Source: Nostoc sp. LEGE 06077 (GTDB lineage Bacteria > Cyanobacteriota > Cyanobacteriia > Cyanobacteriales > Nostocaceae). From it: 45,356 nucleotides of DNA. The notes below the pieces were generated by a model that was given only the letters and a program-made list of their open reading frames with translations, did not search any database and had not been told where the DNA came from. The DNA lies in contig NZ_JADEWI010000051.1 of assembly GCF_015207705.1 (NCBI RefSeq), forward strand, positions 1 through 45,356, given 5' to 3'. The stretch's first letter is position 1; each line of letters opens with the position of its first letter. Positions 37,480 through 45,356 of the stretch are shown here, one piece after another. A program made the translations under genes and the position numbers.

Positions 37480-38484
37480 TTATTTCACAAATTGAGGCAT
37501 GATTTCGGCAGCGGTGAATATGCCGTAAATGCCACGTTGATGTAGTTGCATACCAGCTTTGAGATAACCGAAAGCAGGGCCGCAGACATTTGCTGCCATG
37601 CTGGTTTCATCGCCTAATGTAAAGGTATGGGTGGAAATCTTACCTTCAAAGGTGCGCCCAGTAACTTTAACGTTGGTGCTGAGGGGCTTTTTGGGATTGC
37701 GGGTATCAACTACACCGCCTACAGTCACGCGATCGCGTGATACTATTCCGGCTAACTCTAACATCACATCATCGGCGTGTTCCATGTTCTCTAAGGTAAG
37801 CACGCCGTTTGTTTTATCTAGTAATGCTTCTACCTCGGCATCAGTCATTGCCCTGGCTACTTCTACGGTATAACCAGGCATATGACCAATATCTTCCCGC
37901 ACGGTGGCGCGGTAAGCTTCCCAGTTGGCAATACCGACACCAAAGGTAATCTCGACTTTGTGAATTTCGGCATAGCTTTGGGCGGCTAAAGCCGCAGCGG
38001 CGGTTAAGAGTCCTGGTGTTGCACCACAGCCTGTCATGTAGGTAATACCTGCGGCTTGCAGTTCAGCTTTCATAGCAATTAGCTGTTCTACCGCACTGGT
38101 GCGCTTGATTGCATCGACTAACACACCACGCCAACCAGATTGAATAAACTGTCGGGCTACGGATGGAATAAAGTCATTAGGTAAGTTGGGTAAAGCTAAA
38201 AAGTACCCATCTACAGGTTGGGCGCTATCGATTAAATCTTGAATACTATTGTTGGTTAATGTACCGACTGGTTCTAAATAACCTACCGAACCTTGAGATT
38301 GATAAGCGGCAATGTTTTCTTGAAAATTTAAACCTTCAGCAGCGTAGGCGTAGCCTTTTTGATCTGCCACTGCAACTAGTGTCATTTCTCGTTTACCAGC
38401 AAGTACCTTGGCGGCTGCTTGTCCGAGTCCACCGAAACCCAATACTCCCACACGTAGCGCTGGCGTAATATTTGCTGTACTCAT
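37480..38484 (-). CDS. Saccharopine dehydrogenase-like oxidoreductase
   Basis: ATG 38484 is chosen; a TTG two codons upstream is less likely. The 334-residue protein has an N-terminal Rossmann fold with [17 protein letters not shown] and [14 protein letters not shown], which points to NAD(P) binding. The middle has [13 protein letters not shown] and the conserved [17 protein letters not shown], followed by a C-terminal dimerisation region ([20 protein letters not shown]). Cyanobacterial homologues are usually named saccharopine dehydrogenase-like, but I know no demonstrated substrate. Convergent with the hypothetical gene downstream of pilC, with 4 bp between the stops. Confidence 0.8.
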   Translation of the reverse strand: MSTANITPALRVGVLGFGGLGQAAAKVLAGKREMTLVAVADQKGYAYAAEGLNFQENIAAYQSQGSVGYLEPVGTLTNNSIQDLIDSAQPVDGYFLALPNLPNDFIPSVARQFIQSGWRGVLVDAIKRTSAVEQLIAMKAELQAAGITYMTGCGATPGLLTAAAALAAQSYAEIHKVEITFGVGIANWEAYRATVREDIGHMPGYTVEVARAMTDAEVEALLDKTNGVLTLENMEHADDVMLELAGIVSRDRVTVGGVVDTRNPKKPLSTNVKVTGRTFEGKISTHTFTLGDETSMAANVCGPAFGYLKAGMQLHQRGIYGIFTAAEIMPQFVK

Positions 38485-38814
38485 AGTCAATTACTTAAGT
38501 TGAATCACAAGCTTTGAGTCTCAACCATCTTGGCTGATGGCGACTGCTCGAAGCTATAAAGGTTAATTATGCTTTATTATCCACCCAGATCAGTTTTTTC
38601 ACCGTAAATTCTTACTGGGTAGGCGAGGCTTGAATAAATTTTCACAAACAAGTACATTAAAAGCGATCGCTAAAGAGCATGATTTAATTAAGAATGTGAC
38701 TGAGTAAAACCCGATTATTATTTACTATTTAAGATATGTATCTCTGCTCATTGGGGTAGGTAAGCAATCTCCATCTAAATACCAAAAGTTTGATCAATCC
38801 ACCAGAAACAAGCT
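38485..38814. other. Gap upstream of the toxin-antitoxin pair, holding a direct repeat
   Basis: No gene. It contains repeat copy 1 (38540-38645), a HIP1 octamer near 38661, and the likely promoter of the antitoxin operon. Confidence 0.6.
38540..38645 (+). repeat. Direct repeat copy 1 (upstream of the antitoxin)
   Basis: It aligns over its whole length with 39461-39569. A 23-bp core is identical (38551-38573 with 39472-39494), GTTTTTTCACC is identical (38593-38603 with 39517-39527), and the last 20 bases differ at two positions. It ends 169 bp before the antitoxin ATG. Confidence 0.88.
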
Positions 38815-39045
38815 ATGACTGTTGATACAGAAATTTTACAAACACTAGAGCAAATGCCAGAGCCACTAAAACAAGAACTCTTGCATTATGCCAAATATTT
38901 AGTTGAGAATTATTCAAAAACTAGTTCTCAGGAAAGTTCATTACGAAAAAAGCGCCGTTCTGGCATCTTAAAAGGCACTTTTATTTTACCTTTACCGGAT
39001 GATTTTGATGAACCTCTCCCAGATTTTCAGGAATATATGGAATGA
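38815..39045 (+). CDS. DUF2281-type antitoxin (VapB-like)
   Basis: The 76-residue protein begins with a helical DUF2281 module (ILQTLEQMPEPLKQELLHYAKYL). A basic patch (LRKKRR) and the typical tail GILKGTFILPLPDDFDEPL follow, which in relatives wraps around the toxin. Its ATGA overlaps the toxin start by 4 bases, the usual toxin-antitoxin arrangement. It should neutralise the PIN toxin and repress its own operon; direct repeat copy 1 lies upstream and might take part in that. Confidence 0.88.
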   Translation: MTVDTEILQTLEQMPEPLKQELLHYAKYLVENYSKTSSQESSLRKKRRSGILKGTFILPLPDDFDEPLPDFQEYME

Positions 39046-39431
39046 GTAATTTTCTGTTAGATACTCATGCCTTTATCTGGCTGACTGAAAATGACTCTAA
39101 CCTTAGAGATGATCTGAGGGCGATAATTGATAACGCAGATGTGGTTTATCTAAGCATAGCTAGTCTTTGGGAAATTGCTATCAAATTAAAACTTGGCAAA
39201 TTATCATTGCAAAGTAGCTATGAAACTATAGTTTCTGCAATTGAAGCTTCAGATATTCTCATATTGGGAATCTCGTTTGATGATACAGTTTTAGTCCGCA
39301 ATCTTCCGCTACATCATGGTGATCCATTTGATCGGATGCTAATCGCACAGGCGGTTAATCACTCCTTAATCATCATTAGCAGGGATACAAAATTTGATGC
39401 TTATACTAATGTTCACCGAATGTGGACATGA
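39042..39431 (+). CDS. PIN-domain toxin ribonuclease (VapC-like, Sll0205 type)
   Basis: The 129-residue PIN-domain protein has the acidic catalytic set: Asp7 in LLDTHAFIWL, Glu in SLWEIAIKLKLGKL, and Asp residues in HHGDPFDRMLIAQA and SRDTKFDAY. This spacing matches the cyanobacterial Sll0205-like VapC toxins, which cut RNA in a Mg2+-dependent way. Intact and full length, so probably active. Coupled by a 4-base overlap to the DUF2281 antitoxin. Confidence 0.92.
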   Translation: MSNFLLDTHAFIWLTENDSNLRDDLRAIIDNADVVYLSIASLWEIAIKLKLGKLSLQSSYETIVSAIEASDILILGISFDDTVLVRNLPLHHGDPFDRMLIAQAVNHSLIIISRDTKFDAYTNVHRMWT

Positions 39432-39460
39432 AGAAAGCGATCGCTAGAAATCAGGGACAG

Positions 39461-39569
39461 GCAATCGCTCAAAGCTATAAAGGTTAATTATGCTGGTGTA
39501 TTCTCCCAGCAGATCCGTTTTTTCACCAGAAATTCTTGCTGATTGATCTAGGCTTGAGCAAATTTTCAC
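39461..39569 (+). repeat. Direct repeat copy 2 (upstream of the HSDR_N gene)
   Basis: Diverged copy of 38540-38645 in the same orientation, 3 bp longer. It starts 30 bp after the toxin stop and ends 151 bp before the ATG of the HSDR_N gene. Confidence 0.88.
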
Positions 39570-39720
39570 GCGACATCACCTCACTAGAAAGCTCAAGACT
39601 CACAATATTAAGAGCATCAGCTTAAATCATGGGTTTAATTCAAAATTCTGTTATTTCTTAAGATTTTGTGTGAACTATAACATTACAGCCCACATTGCCA
39701 TCATATTGGAGTGTCACATC

Positions 39721-40848
39721 ATGGATTTTGTTGATCAAGTCAGAGCCTTTGCATCTACAATTCCTGCAAAATTAGGCAGCATCAAAACTGAGGAAGCGAC
39801 AAAACACTTCCTCATCATGCCTTTTATTCAGCAAATCTTAGGGTATGATGCCTTTAATCCAGATGAAGTAATGCCTGAATATGATGCAAATGTGGGAGCT
39901 TCCACAAATTACAAACTAGATTATGCCATATTCCAGAACGGTCAACCAGCACTCCTGATTGAGTGTAAACGCTACGGTACTGATTTTAAGAATGATCGTG
40001 AATGGAGTCAGTTATTTGCTTATTTTATGGCAACTGACGCTCGAATTGGTGTATTAACAGATGGGGTAATATACAAATTCTATGCTGATTTGGAAAGGAC
40101 TAATAAAATGGACAAAACTCCATTTTTGGAATTAAATTTGCTTAGTTTAAATGAATTAGCAATCCGTGAGCTTTCCAAGTTGACTAAATCAGCATTTAAC
40201 ATTGATGAAGCTATTATAGCCGCATCAGAGTTAAAGTATGTTGGTGGTATCAAGGCGCTGCTAAAAAAGCAAGTTGAAGAACCGAAGAGCGAGTTTGTCA
40301 AATATTTTTTTAAAGAGTTATGTCCTGAAAATAATTTTGTAGGTCAATTGAAAGACGAGTTTACTGGATATACACAAAGGGCTATTAAGGAATTTATTCG
40401 AGAGGAAATTGAAAGTCTTTTAGACGAAGCAACAGGACGTTCAAAAACAAAACAAGAAACTACCATCCCAACGGAACCACAAACAGAAACAGAACTGACA
40501 ACCAAACAAACTGATTTTTCAGATGAAGAAAAAGAGGGATATTACATTCTTAAGTCGATTTTGTGCCAAGTAGTAGAGCCAGCACGAATAACATATAAAG
40601 ACACAGCTAGTTATTGTAATATTCTGCTAGACGGTAATAGTTGGAGACAGATTGTTCGTTTGCATTTTAATAAATCTGATTCTAAAAAGTTAGAGATTTT
40701 TTCTCTAGATACCAATGGTACTAGAGTTTCGGAGAAAGTTTCTATCGATAATGTTAATGAAATTTATCAGTATGCTGATAAGTTCAAGGCAATTGTATCT
40801 GCTTATCAACAGCCCCAATTCAGTAACAAAAGTGCGGCTATAGTTTAA
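39721..40848 (+). CDS. Stand-alone HSDR_N-domain nuclease-like protein
   Basis: ATG 39721 (MDFVDQVRAFASTIPAKLG) is chosen; 17 codons upstream in frame look unlike protein. Residues about 20-160 match the N-terminal nuclease domain of type I restriction HsdR subunits. Family motifs are TEEATKHFLIMPFIQQILGY (given as TEEATKHFLIMPF, IQQILGYD), PEYDANVG, and the PD-(D/E)XK core KLDYAIF ... ALLIECKRYG. There are no helicase motifs and no hsdM or hsdS next door. The middle (about 205-270) is helical and polar. The last 100 residues form a second beta-rich domain (YCNILLDGNSWRQIVRLHF). 375 aa. Function unknown; nucleic-acid processing or defence is inferred. Confidence 0.82.
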   Translation: MDFVDQVRAFASTIPAKLGSIKTEEATKHFLIMPFIQQILGYDAFNPDEVMPEYDANVGASTNYKLDYAIFQNGQPALLIECKRYGTDFKNDREWSQLFAYFMATDARIGVLTDGVIYKFYADLERTNKMDKTPFLELNLLSLNELAIRELSKLTKSAFNIDEAIIAASELKYVGGIKALLKKQVEEPKSEFVKYFFKELCPENNFVGQLKDEFTGYTQRAIKEFIREEIESLLDEATGRSKTKQETTIPTEPQTETELTTKQTDFSDEEKEGYYILKSILCQVVEPARITYKDTASYCNILLDGNSWRQIVRLHFNKSDSKKLEIFSLDTNGTRVSEKVSIDNVNEIYQYADKFKAIVSAYQQPQFSNKSAAIV

Positions 40849-40968
40849 TAGATGTGAACAGCGATCGCATCTTGGAAAAATCAGCCTTTAGCCTGACAGT
40901 TAGTTGAGCAAAGGTAATAATTTATAGTCAGGGCGATCGCAACTGGTCATCAAAGTTAAAATTAAACT

Positions 40969-41541
40969 ATGACACAGGCACTTGAACCAAAAATCTACAC
41001 ATCCCAGGAATATCTTGAACTGGAAATTGCCTCCCAAACGCGTAGCGAGTATCGTAATGGAGCAATTATTCCCATGACTGGCGGTACTCCTGACCATAAT
41101 GAATTAGCAATCAACCTTGCAGCCCTGTTAAAATCTAGTTTACGCGGCAAACCCTACCGTATTTTTGCCACTGATCAACGCCTTTGGGTTCCCAATCGGA
41201 ATATCTATACTTATCCTGATGTCATGGTTGTAGAAAAACCTTTACAACTGCAAACAGGACGTAGCGATACAGTTATCAATCCTTGTTTGATTGCTGAAGT
41301 TCTTTCTAAATCAACACAAGATTACGATCACGGCGAAAAGTTTTCGGCATACCGTACCATTGAAAGTTTCTGCGAATATCTACTCATCGATCAATACAGT
41401 ATTCATGTAGAACATTATGTGAAAACTGCTGCTAATCAATGGCTACTCTCAGAATACTATGATCCTCATATCACACTGTCTTTGAATACTTTTGATGCTC
41501 ATATTCCAATTATCGATATCTATGAAAATATTGATATTTGA
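40969..41541 (+). CDS. Uma2-family (DUF820) endonuclease-like protein 1
   Basis: This 190-residue protein of the restriction-endonuclease-like Uma2/DUF820 family is greatly expanded in cyanobacteria. Motifs are YTSQEYLELE, the YRNGAIIPMTGGTPDHNEL loop, and the PD-(D/E)XK core with YPDVMVV, LIAEVLSKSTQDYDHGEKF and AYRTIESFCEYLLID. The acidic and Lys residues of the active site appear intact. Biological role not established. 19 nt upstream of a second member, so the two are likely co-transcribed. Confidence 0.9.
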   Translation: MTQALEPKIYTSQEYLELEIASQTRSEYRNGAIIPMTGGTPDHNELAINLAALLKSSLRGKPYRIFATDQRLWVPNRNIYTYPDVMVVEKPLQLQTGRSDTVINPCLIAEVLSKSTQDYDHGEKFSAYRTIESFCEYLLIDQYSIHVEHYVKTAANQWLLSEYYDPHITLSLNTFDAHIPIIDIYENIDI

Positions 41542-41560
41542 TTCTCTGAAAAAGGATTAA

Positions 41561-42148
41561 ATGATGGTTGCTTTACCCGATAGCATTTTAATAAGCGCGG
41601 AAGAATATCTAATTTGGGAACCTACCCAAGAACAACGCTACGAATATTGGGATGGTGAAGTTATCGCCATGAGTGGTGGTACGCGCAACCATAATCGGGT
41701 TTCTCTAAATTTCTCGAAGCTTTTAGATGATGCCTTAGCCGATCGCTCTTGTGAAGTCTACATTGTAGATGTAAAGGTGCAGGTAGAACCAGGAGAGAAG
41801 TATTTTTATCCTGATTTGGTGGTGACTTGCGACGATCGCGATGATGATCCACAATTCATAAACTTTCCCTGCTTAATTGTTGAAGTGTTATCACCATCAA
41901 CGGAAGCAGCTGATCGAGGAAAAAAGTTTGCTGCGTATCGTCAATCTCCCACCTTGCAAGAATATGTCTTAGTGCAAGTAGCACAACCTGGTGTAGAAGT
42001 CTTTCGCCGCAATGAACAGGGAAAATGGGTATTATCGGATTATAATTTGGGCGACAGATTGCTATTAGAATCTGTGAATGTGGAAATAGCGATCGCTGAT
42101 TTGTACCGACAAGTTGAGTTTGAAGCCGAAGCAACCGACAATGAATAG
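41561..42148 (+). CDS. Uma2-family (DUF820) endonuclease-like protein 2
   Basis: The 195-residue second member has the same plan: SAEEYLIWEPTQEQRYEYWDGE (in parts SAEEYLIWE, YEYWDGEVIAM), SGGTRNHNRVSLNF, YPDLVVTCDDRDDD, LIVEVLSPSTEAADRGKKFAAYRQ and QEYVLVQ. The catalytic Asp, Glu and Lys are present. It is clearly diverged from its neighbour, so this is not a recent tandem duplicate. A second in-frame ATG follows the first directly. The C-terminus is acidic. Confidence 0.9.
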   Translation: MMVALPDSILISAEEYLIWEPTQEQRYEYWDGEVIAMSGGTRNHNRVSLNFSKLLDDALADRSCEVYIVDVKVQVEPGEKYFYPDLVVTCDDRDDDPQFINFPCLIVEVLSPSTEAADRGKKFAAYRQSPTLQEYVLVQVAQPGVEVFRRNEQGKWVLSDYNLGDRLLLESVNVEIAIADLYRQVEFEAEATDNE

Positions 42149-42262
42149 GCGATCGCATCTCTAAAATCTGTTTTCAATATAATACTTAAGTGTGGAAAGT
42201 GGATTTATAGCAGCACTTCTCGAATGCTGCGGAAATTGGGAATCACAACTTGGAGCAATTTT

Positions 42263-42958
42263 ATGTCTAAAAAAGTTCTCATAGTGTTAACCAGTCACGA
42301 TAAATTGGGCGATACTGACCAAGAAACTGGATTCTATTTACCAGAAGTTAGCCATCCAGTGGCGGTATTCGATCGCGTTGGGTTCACTGTTGAGTATGTT
42401 AGTCCTAAAGGTGGTAAAGCACCTATGACTGGAGTGGATTTAGATGATCCGCTGAATGTCGCATTTTTAAATAATCCTAACAAGATAGCGCAAGTCGAAA
42501 ATACACTGCATCCAAAGGAGATTAATCCATCGGAATATGAGGCTATTTTTTATGCAGGTGGACATGGTACGATGTGGGATTTTCCCGATGATGTTGAACT
42601 TGCTCAAATTGCTGCCAAGATTTATGAACAAGGAGGTATTGTCGGTGCAGTTTGTCATGGCCCCGCCGGATTAGTGAATATTCAACTTGCTGATCAAAGT
42701 TATTTGGTTGCAGGAAAGATAGTATCCGCTTTCACCAATGAAGAAGAAGCCGCTGTTGGTTTAACGGAAGTGGTTCCCTTTCTGCTGGAATCTAAGCTGA
42801 TTGAAAGAGGCGCAACGCTGGAGAAAGCACCTAATTTTCAAGCAAAGGTGGTATTATGCGATCGCTTAGTTACAGGCCAAAATCCAGCATCGGCTGGGGG
42901 TGTAGCAGAACAGATAGTCGCGCTATTAACAAATGCTAATGTCAAAGCTGTGGTGTAG
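42263..42958 (+). CDS. DJ-1/PfpI family protein (type 1 glutamine amidotransferase-like, Hsp31 type)
   Basis: ATG 42263 is chosen because GGAG lies 7 nt upstream. The 231-residue protein has KKVLIVLTSHDKLGDT at the N-terminus, ETGFYLPEVSHP, and AIFYAGGHGTMWDF. The nucleophile elbow is GAVCHGPAGLV, with the reactive Cys. These are the marks of the Hsp31/glyoxalase III subgroup of DJ-1/PfpI proteins, associated with methylglyoxal detoxification or protein deglycation. The exact activity is uncertain. Single gene with a strong terminator. Confidence 0.9.
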   Translation: MSKKVLIVLTSHDKLGDTDQETGFYLPEVSHPVAVFDRVGFTVEYVSPKGGKAPMTGVDLDDPLNVAFLNNPNKIAQVENTLHPKEINPSEYEAIFYAGGHGTMWDFPDDVELAQIAAKIYEQGGIVGAVCHGPAGLVNIQLADQSYLVAGKIVSAFTNEEEAAVGLTEVVPFLLESKLIERGATLEKAPNFQAKVVLCDRLVTGQNPASAGGVAEQIVALLTNANVKAVV

Positions 42959-43018
42959 AGGAAAATACGTGTAGATGGGTTTGAATAAAATCAAATCAAG
43001 CATTTCCAATGTTTCTAT

Positions 43019-43056
43019 AGGTTGAGTTGAAGAAAAAACTCAACCTCATATTTTTT
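43019..43056 (+). terminator. Terminator after the DJ-1/PfpI gene
   Basis: AGGTTGAGTT (43019-43028) pairs with AACTCAACCT (43037-43046), loop 8 nt, followed by catattttttcc. Lies 60 nt past the stop and 32 nt from the convergent CYTH gene. Confidence 0.85.
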
Positions 43057-43077
43057 CCACCTTCAATGGCATTCAAT

Positions 43078-43542
43078 TTACCATTGCGAAAAGGGAAATT
43101 TTGCTAAATTACTGTTGAAATACTTGCCATCAGTAGATACTTCTTCACCAATCCATTCGGGTAATTCAATTTGTTGCTGTTCATCAGTCAATTCTACTTC
43201 AGCCACTATTAATCCTTTATTATCACCATCAAACTCATCAATTTCCCAGATTAAATTACCCAATTCTACCTTGTATCGCACTTTTTCAATTAATGGGCGA
43301 TCGCACAATGTCTCTAACATTTCTTCAGCATCAGCAAGCGGAATTTCGTACTCAAATTCTGAGCGCGAACAATTCACACTAGGGCTTTTAATTGTTAAAT
43401 AACCTCGGTTGTTAGCAATACGTACCCTCACTGTCACTGCTTTTCGAGTGGCAATATATCCTTGACGATATACGCTACCTACACCGAGTTTTCTCCAACC
43501 ATCTCCTTTAACTAAAAATTTCCGTTCTATTTCTTTAGCCAT
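43078..43542 (-). CDS. CYTH-domain triphosphate tunnel enzyme (inorganic triphosphatase-like)
   Basis: The 154-residue protein carries the CYTH ExExK signature at its start (MAKEIERKFLV). Alternating basic and acidic strands that line the tunnel follow: YRQGYIATRKAVTVRVRIA, GYLTIKSPS, EFEYEIPLADAEEML, KVRYKVELGNLIWEIDEF and LIVAEVELTDE. Short bacterial CYTH proteins of this type usually hydrolyse inorganic tripolyphosphate; the substrate here is inferred. Cytoplasmic. Lies downstream of the hybrid kinase on the minus strand, 41 nt after its stop. Confidence 0.9.
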   Translation of the reverse strand: MAKEIERKFLVKGDGWRKLGVGSVYRQGYIATRKAVTVRVRIANNRGYLTIKSPSVNCSRSEFEYEIPLADAEEMLETLCDRPLIEKVRYKVELGNLIWEIDEFDGDNKGLIVAEVELTDEQQQIELPEWIGEEVSTDGKYFNSNLAKFPFSQW

Positions 43543-43583
43543 ACTATTTCTTGAGTAATTTGTAATTGTAATATCCAGAAAAC

Positions 43584-45260
43584 CTAATTTTGGTTTCTCA
43601 ATACGTGCTGTAAACTGTTCAATAAATCTTGGGCTGTAAAAGGTTTTAGCAAAACTAGCTGAACATTAGCATTTCTCACTCCTGTCAAATTTTCTTGTGG
43701 ATTAAACCCACTACAAGCGATGATTTGCACTTGGGGATTCATTTTTTGCAGGGTGCGAATTGCCGTCATACCATCCATTTCTGGCATAACCATATCCATT
43801 AATACAGCTTTAATTTGATGTTTATATTGGGCATAAAGGGCGATCGCTTCAATCCCATTACTAGCAGTCAGAATTTTATAGTTATAGTTTTCTAAGACGA
43901 TGGTAGCAATTTCTAGAATTTTTGCTTCATCATCAACAACTAAAATTAATTCTCCTTCCCCTAAAGGTACAGCTAAATTTTCGGTTTTTATGGCTTGACG
44001 GCCTTCTACTGCTGGTAAGAAGAGTTTAAATTTAGTGCCTTTACCGATTTTACTAGATACATTAATAAAACCAGCATGACTTTTAATAATGCTTACCACC
44101 GTTGCCAGACCTAACCCAGTCCCTGTTCCGATTTCTTTAGTTGTGAAAAATGGCTCGAAAATTCTATCTAATATTTCTGGCGGCATCCCAATACCATTAT
44201 CCGCTACAGTTATCTCAATGTAATGTCCGGCTTGAGCGTCGTCCAAATTCATTTGCGCGTAGGCTTCATCAATAAATCTATTTTCTGCGGAGATTTCAAT
44301 TTTCCCGCCATCTGGCATGGCATCACGGGCATTAACTACCAAATTCATCAGCACTTGATGCAGCTGGGTAATATCCCCAGAAATAGCCCACAAATTATCG
44401 GGGATAGCGATCGCAAATTCAATAGATTTCGGAAATGTCTGTTTGGCGATCAACAACATTTCTGAAATTAAGTGCTTCATCAGAATAATGGTGTTATCCC
44501 CTTTAAATCCCCGCGCAAAAGATAATATTTGCTTCACCAACTCTGCACCACGTTTGGCATTATTTTCGATAATTGCCATTAGCTGATAATATCGCTCTTT
44601 ATCTGGCGGAAATCTCAGTTGTAATAGTTGCGATGCTGCTAAAATCGGGGTCAAAATGTTGTTCAAGTCATGGGCAATTCCACCAGCCATAGTACCTAAA
44701 CTTTCTAATCTTTGAGTGCGAAAAAACTGTTCTTCTAGCTGTTTCTTTTGGGTAATATCAGTATCAACAATCAAAATAGATTTTGGTTGTCCTGTACTAT
44801 CCTGCATCAGTCTCCAACGACTGGCAACGATAATTTCTTTGCCAGATTTGGTAACTTTATGTAATTCACCTTGCCAAGCACCACTCTCAATTACTGTTTC
44901 TATCGCCGCCGAGATTTTTGGTGCAGATTGTTTAAATAAAATTTCATCAGCGTTTTGTTCTAAAGTTTCTTGTGCTTGCCAACCATACAGACGTTCAGCA
45001 CCTTGATTCCAAAAGAGAATGCGATTTTGTAAATCTCGCACTAAAATTGCATCTGTGGCAATATTCAGCAAAGCTGCTTGTTCTTGAATTTTCTGTTCAG
45101 CTTGTTTGCGTTCGGTGATGTCTTCAACAATCCCAGTGTAATAACAAATATTTTCCTGTTCATCGCGGATTGCAAAGGTGCGATCGCAAACCCAACGCAT
45201 CAATCCATCAGGACGTAGGATGCGATATTCGGGTGAACGAAAAAAGGTGTGGGGAAGAGC
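43584..45260 (-). CDS. Hybrid sensor histidine kinase (PAS-HisKA-HATPase-receiver), 5'-truncated
   Basis: Continuous coding runs from 45260 down to the stop at 43584. The first usable starts are TTG 45203 and ATG 45200. The N-terminus is only the tail of a PAS/PAC domain ([13 protein letters not shown], then [13 protein letters not shown]); the first two thirds of that domain are missing and a TAA lies at 45261-45263 inside a palindrome. A full PAS domain follows, then HisKA with the phospho-His in [11 protein letters not shown] and the ATPase boxes [23 protein letters not shown] and [10 protein letters not shown] receiver domain ends the protein (LVVDDE, phospho-Asp in [11 protein letters not shown], Lys in LLKPF). 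Either expressed as a short cytoplasmic hybrid kinase or a disrupted gene. Confidence 0.8.
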   Translation of the reverse strand, partial: ALPHTFFRSPEYRILRPDGLMRWVCDRTFAIRDEQENICYYTGIVEDITERKQAEQKIQEQAALLNIATDAILVRDLQNRILFWNQGAERLYGWQAQETLEQNADEILFKQSAPKISAAIETVIESGAWQGELHKVTKSGKEIIVASRWRLMQDSTGQPKSILIVDTDITQKKQLEEQFFRTQRLESLGTMAGGIAHDLNNILTPILAASQLLQLRFPPDKERYYQLMAIIENNAKRGAELVKQILSFARGFKGDNTIILMKHLISEMLLIAKQTFPKSIEFAIAIPDNLWAISGDITQLHQVLMNLVVNARDAMPDGGKIEISAENRFIDEAYAQMNLDDAQAGHYIEITVADNGIGMPPEILDRIFEPFFTTKEIGTGTGLGLATVVSIIKSHAGFINVSSKIGKGTKFKLFLPAVEGRQAIKTENLAVPLGEGELILVVDDEAKILEIATIVLENYNYKILTASNGIEAIALYAQYKHQIKAVLMDMVMPEMDGMTAIRTLQKMNPQVQIIACSGFNPQENLTGVRNANVQLVLLKPFTAQDLLNSLQHVLRNQN

Positions 45261-45294
45261 TTAGTTAGCGGATGATATCCGCTAACTAAGCTCT
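45256..45294. repeat. Perfect 18-bp inverted repeat at the kinase truncation
   Basis: AGAGCTTAGTTAGCGGAT (45256-45273) and its exact complement (45277-45294) are separated by GAT. The TAA that closes the kinase frame lies in the left arm. The palindrome stands 14 nt past the stop of the gene entering from the right and could be its terminator. Confidence 0.85.
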
Positions 45295-45308
45295 GAGTAA
45301 GATAAATT

Positions 45309-45356
45309 TTAACTTTCATCAGATTTTTGATATCTTGTAGCTTCTTCAACTAGGTC
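45309..45356 (-). CDS. C-terminal tail of a gene entering from outside the window
   Basis: A frame open at the window edge reads DLVEEATRYQKSDES and stops at TAA (45309-45311), directly followed by the palindrome. The helical, charged ending looks like a real protein C-terminus. Too short to name; an insertion-sequence protein is one possibility given the broken kinase next to it. Confidence 0.4.
   Translation of the reverse strand, partial: DLVEEATRYQKSDES

Noticed and set aside
40969-42148. Recent tandem duplication of the Uma2 genes
   Set aside because: The two proteins share only family motifs and differ throughout, so they diverged long ago or arrived separately.

Overview
The window comes from a filamentous cyanobacterium, most likely in the Nostoc/Anabaena group. 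The evidence is a ferredoxin-NADP reductase fused to a CpcD-type phycobilisome linker domain, a Calvin-cycle phosphoribulokinase, a CAAD-domain membrane protein, lumenal pentapeptide-repeat proteins, many GCGATCGC (HIP1) octamers, and repeated intergenic arrays of degenerate heptamers (STRR-type repeats) typical of Nostocaceae. Almost all of it reads as ordinary chromosome. The accessory parts are the two edges and a nuclease-rich stretch at 38.5-42.2 kb.

Left part (1-8.5 kb): the first 250 bases are the tail of a decayed, probably transposase, gene that reads straight through an in-frame TGA. A minus-strand operon follows: a GHL10-type glycoside hydrolase, a DUF2358 protein, and an M48-fold protein whose three zinc ligands are all replaced. 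Then come an epoxide-hydrolase-like enzyme, an exported pentapeptide protein, a CAAD protein, an SLH-domain protein and homoserine dehydrogenase (hom).

Central metabolism and envelope (8.5-27.5 kb): petH, with a recognisable internal start for the short FNR form; a 1.07 kb gap without genes; prk; metK, which starts at TTG; a membrane histidine kinase; a small outer-membrane beta-barrel protein; murJ; a second pentapeptide protein; an LCP-family cell-wall ligase divergent from manC; yidD; an ABC1/UbiB-type kinase; an ABC transporter (ATPase and one permease); and rsgA.

Chaperones and type IV pili (27-37.5 kb): dnaJ, a TusA-like gene and rsgA overlap as one minus-strand operon. dnaK and grpE lie upstream on the same strand. 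Divergent from grpE is pilB-pilT-pilC, with a hairpin in each gap, followed by an unrecognised conserved-looking gene and a convergent saccharopine-dehydrogenase-like oxidoreductase.

Accessory stretch (38.5-45.4 kb): a DUF2281/PIN (VapBC-like) toxin-antitoxin pair is bracketed by two diverged copies of a ~106-109 bp direct repeat. One copy sits 150-170 bp upstream of the antitoxin and the other at the same distance upstream of a stand-alone HSDR_N nuclease-like gene. Two Uma2-family endonuclease-like genes follow, giving four nuclease-fold genes in a row. Then come a DJ-1/PfpI protein, a CYTH phosphatase-like protein and a hybrid histidine kinase. The N-terminal PAS domain of that kinase is cut off at a perfect 18-bp inverted repeat, beyond which the tail of another gene enters from outside the window.
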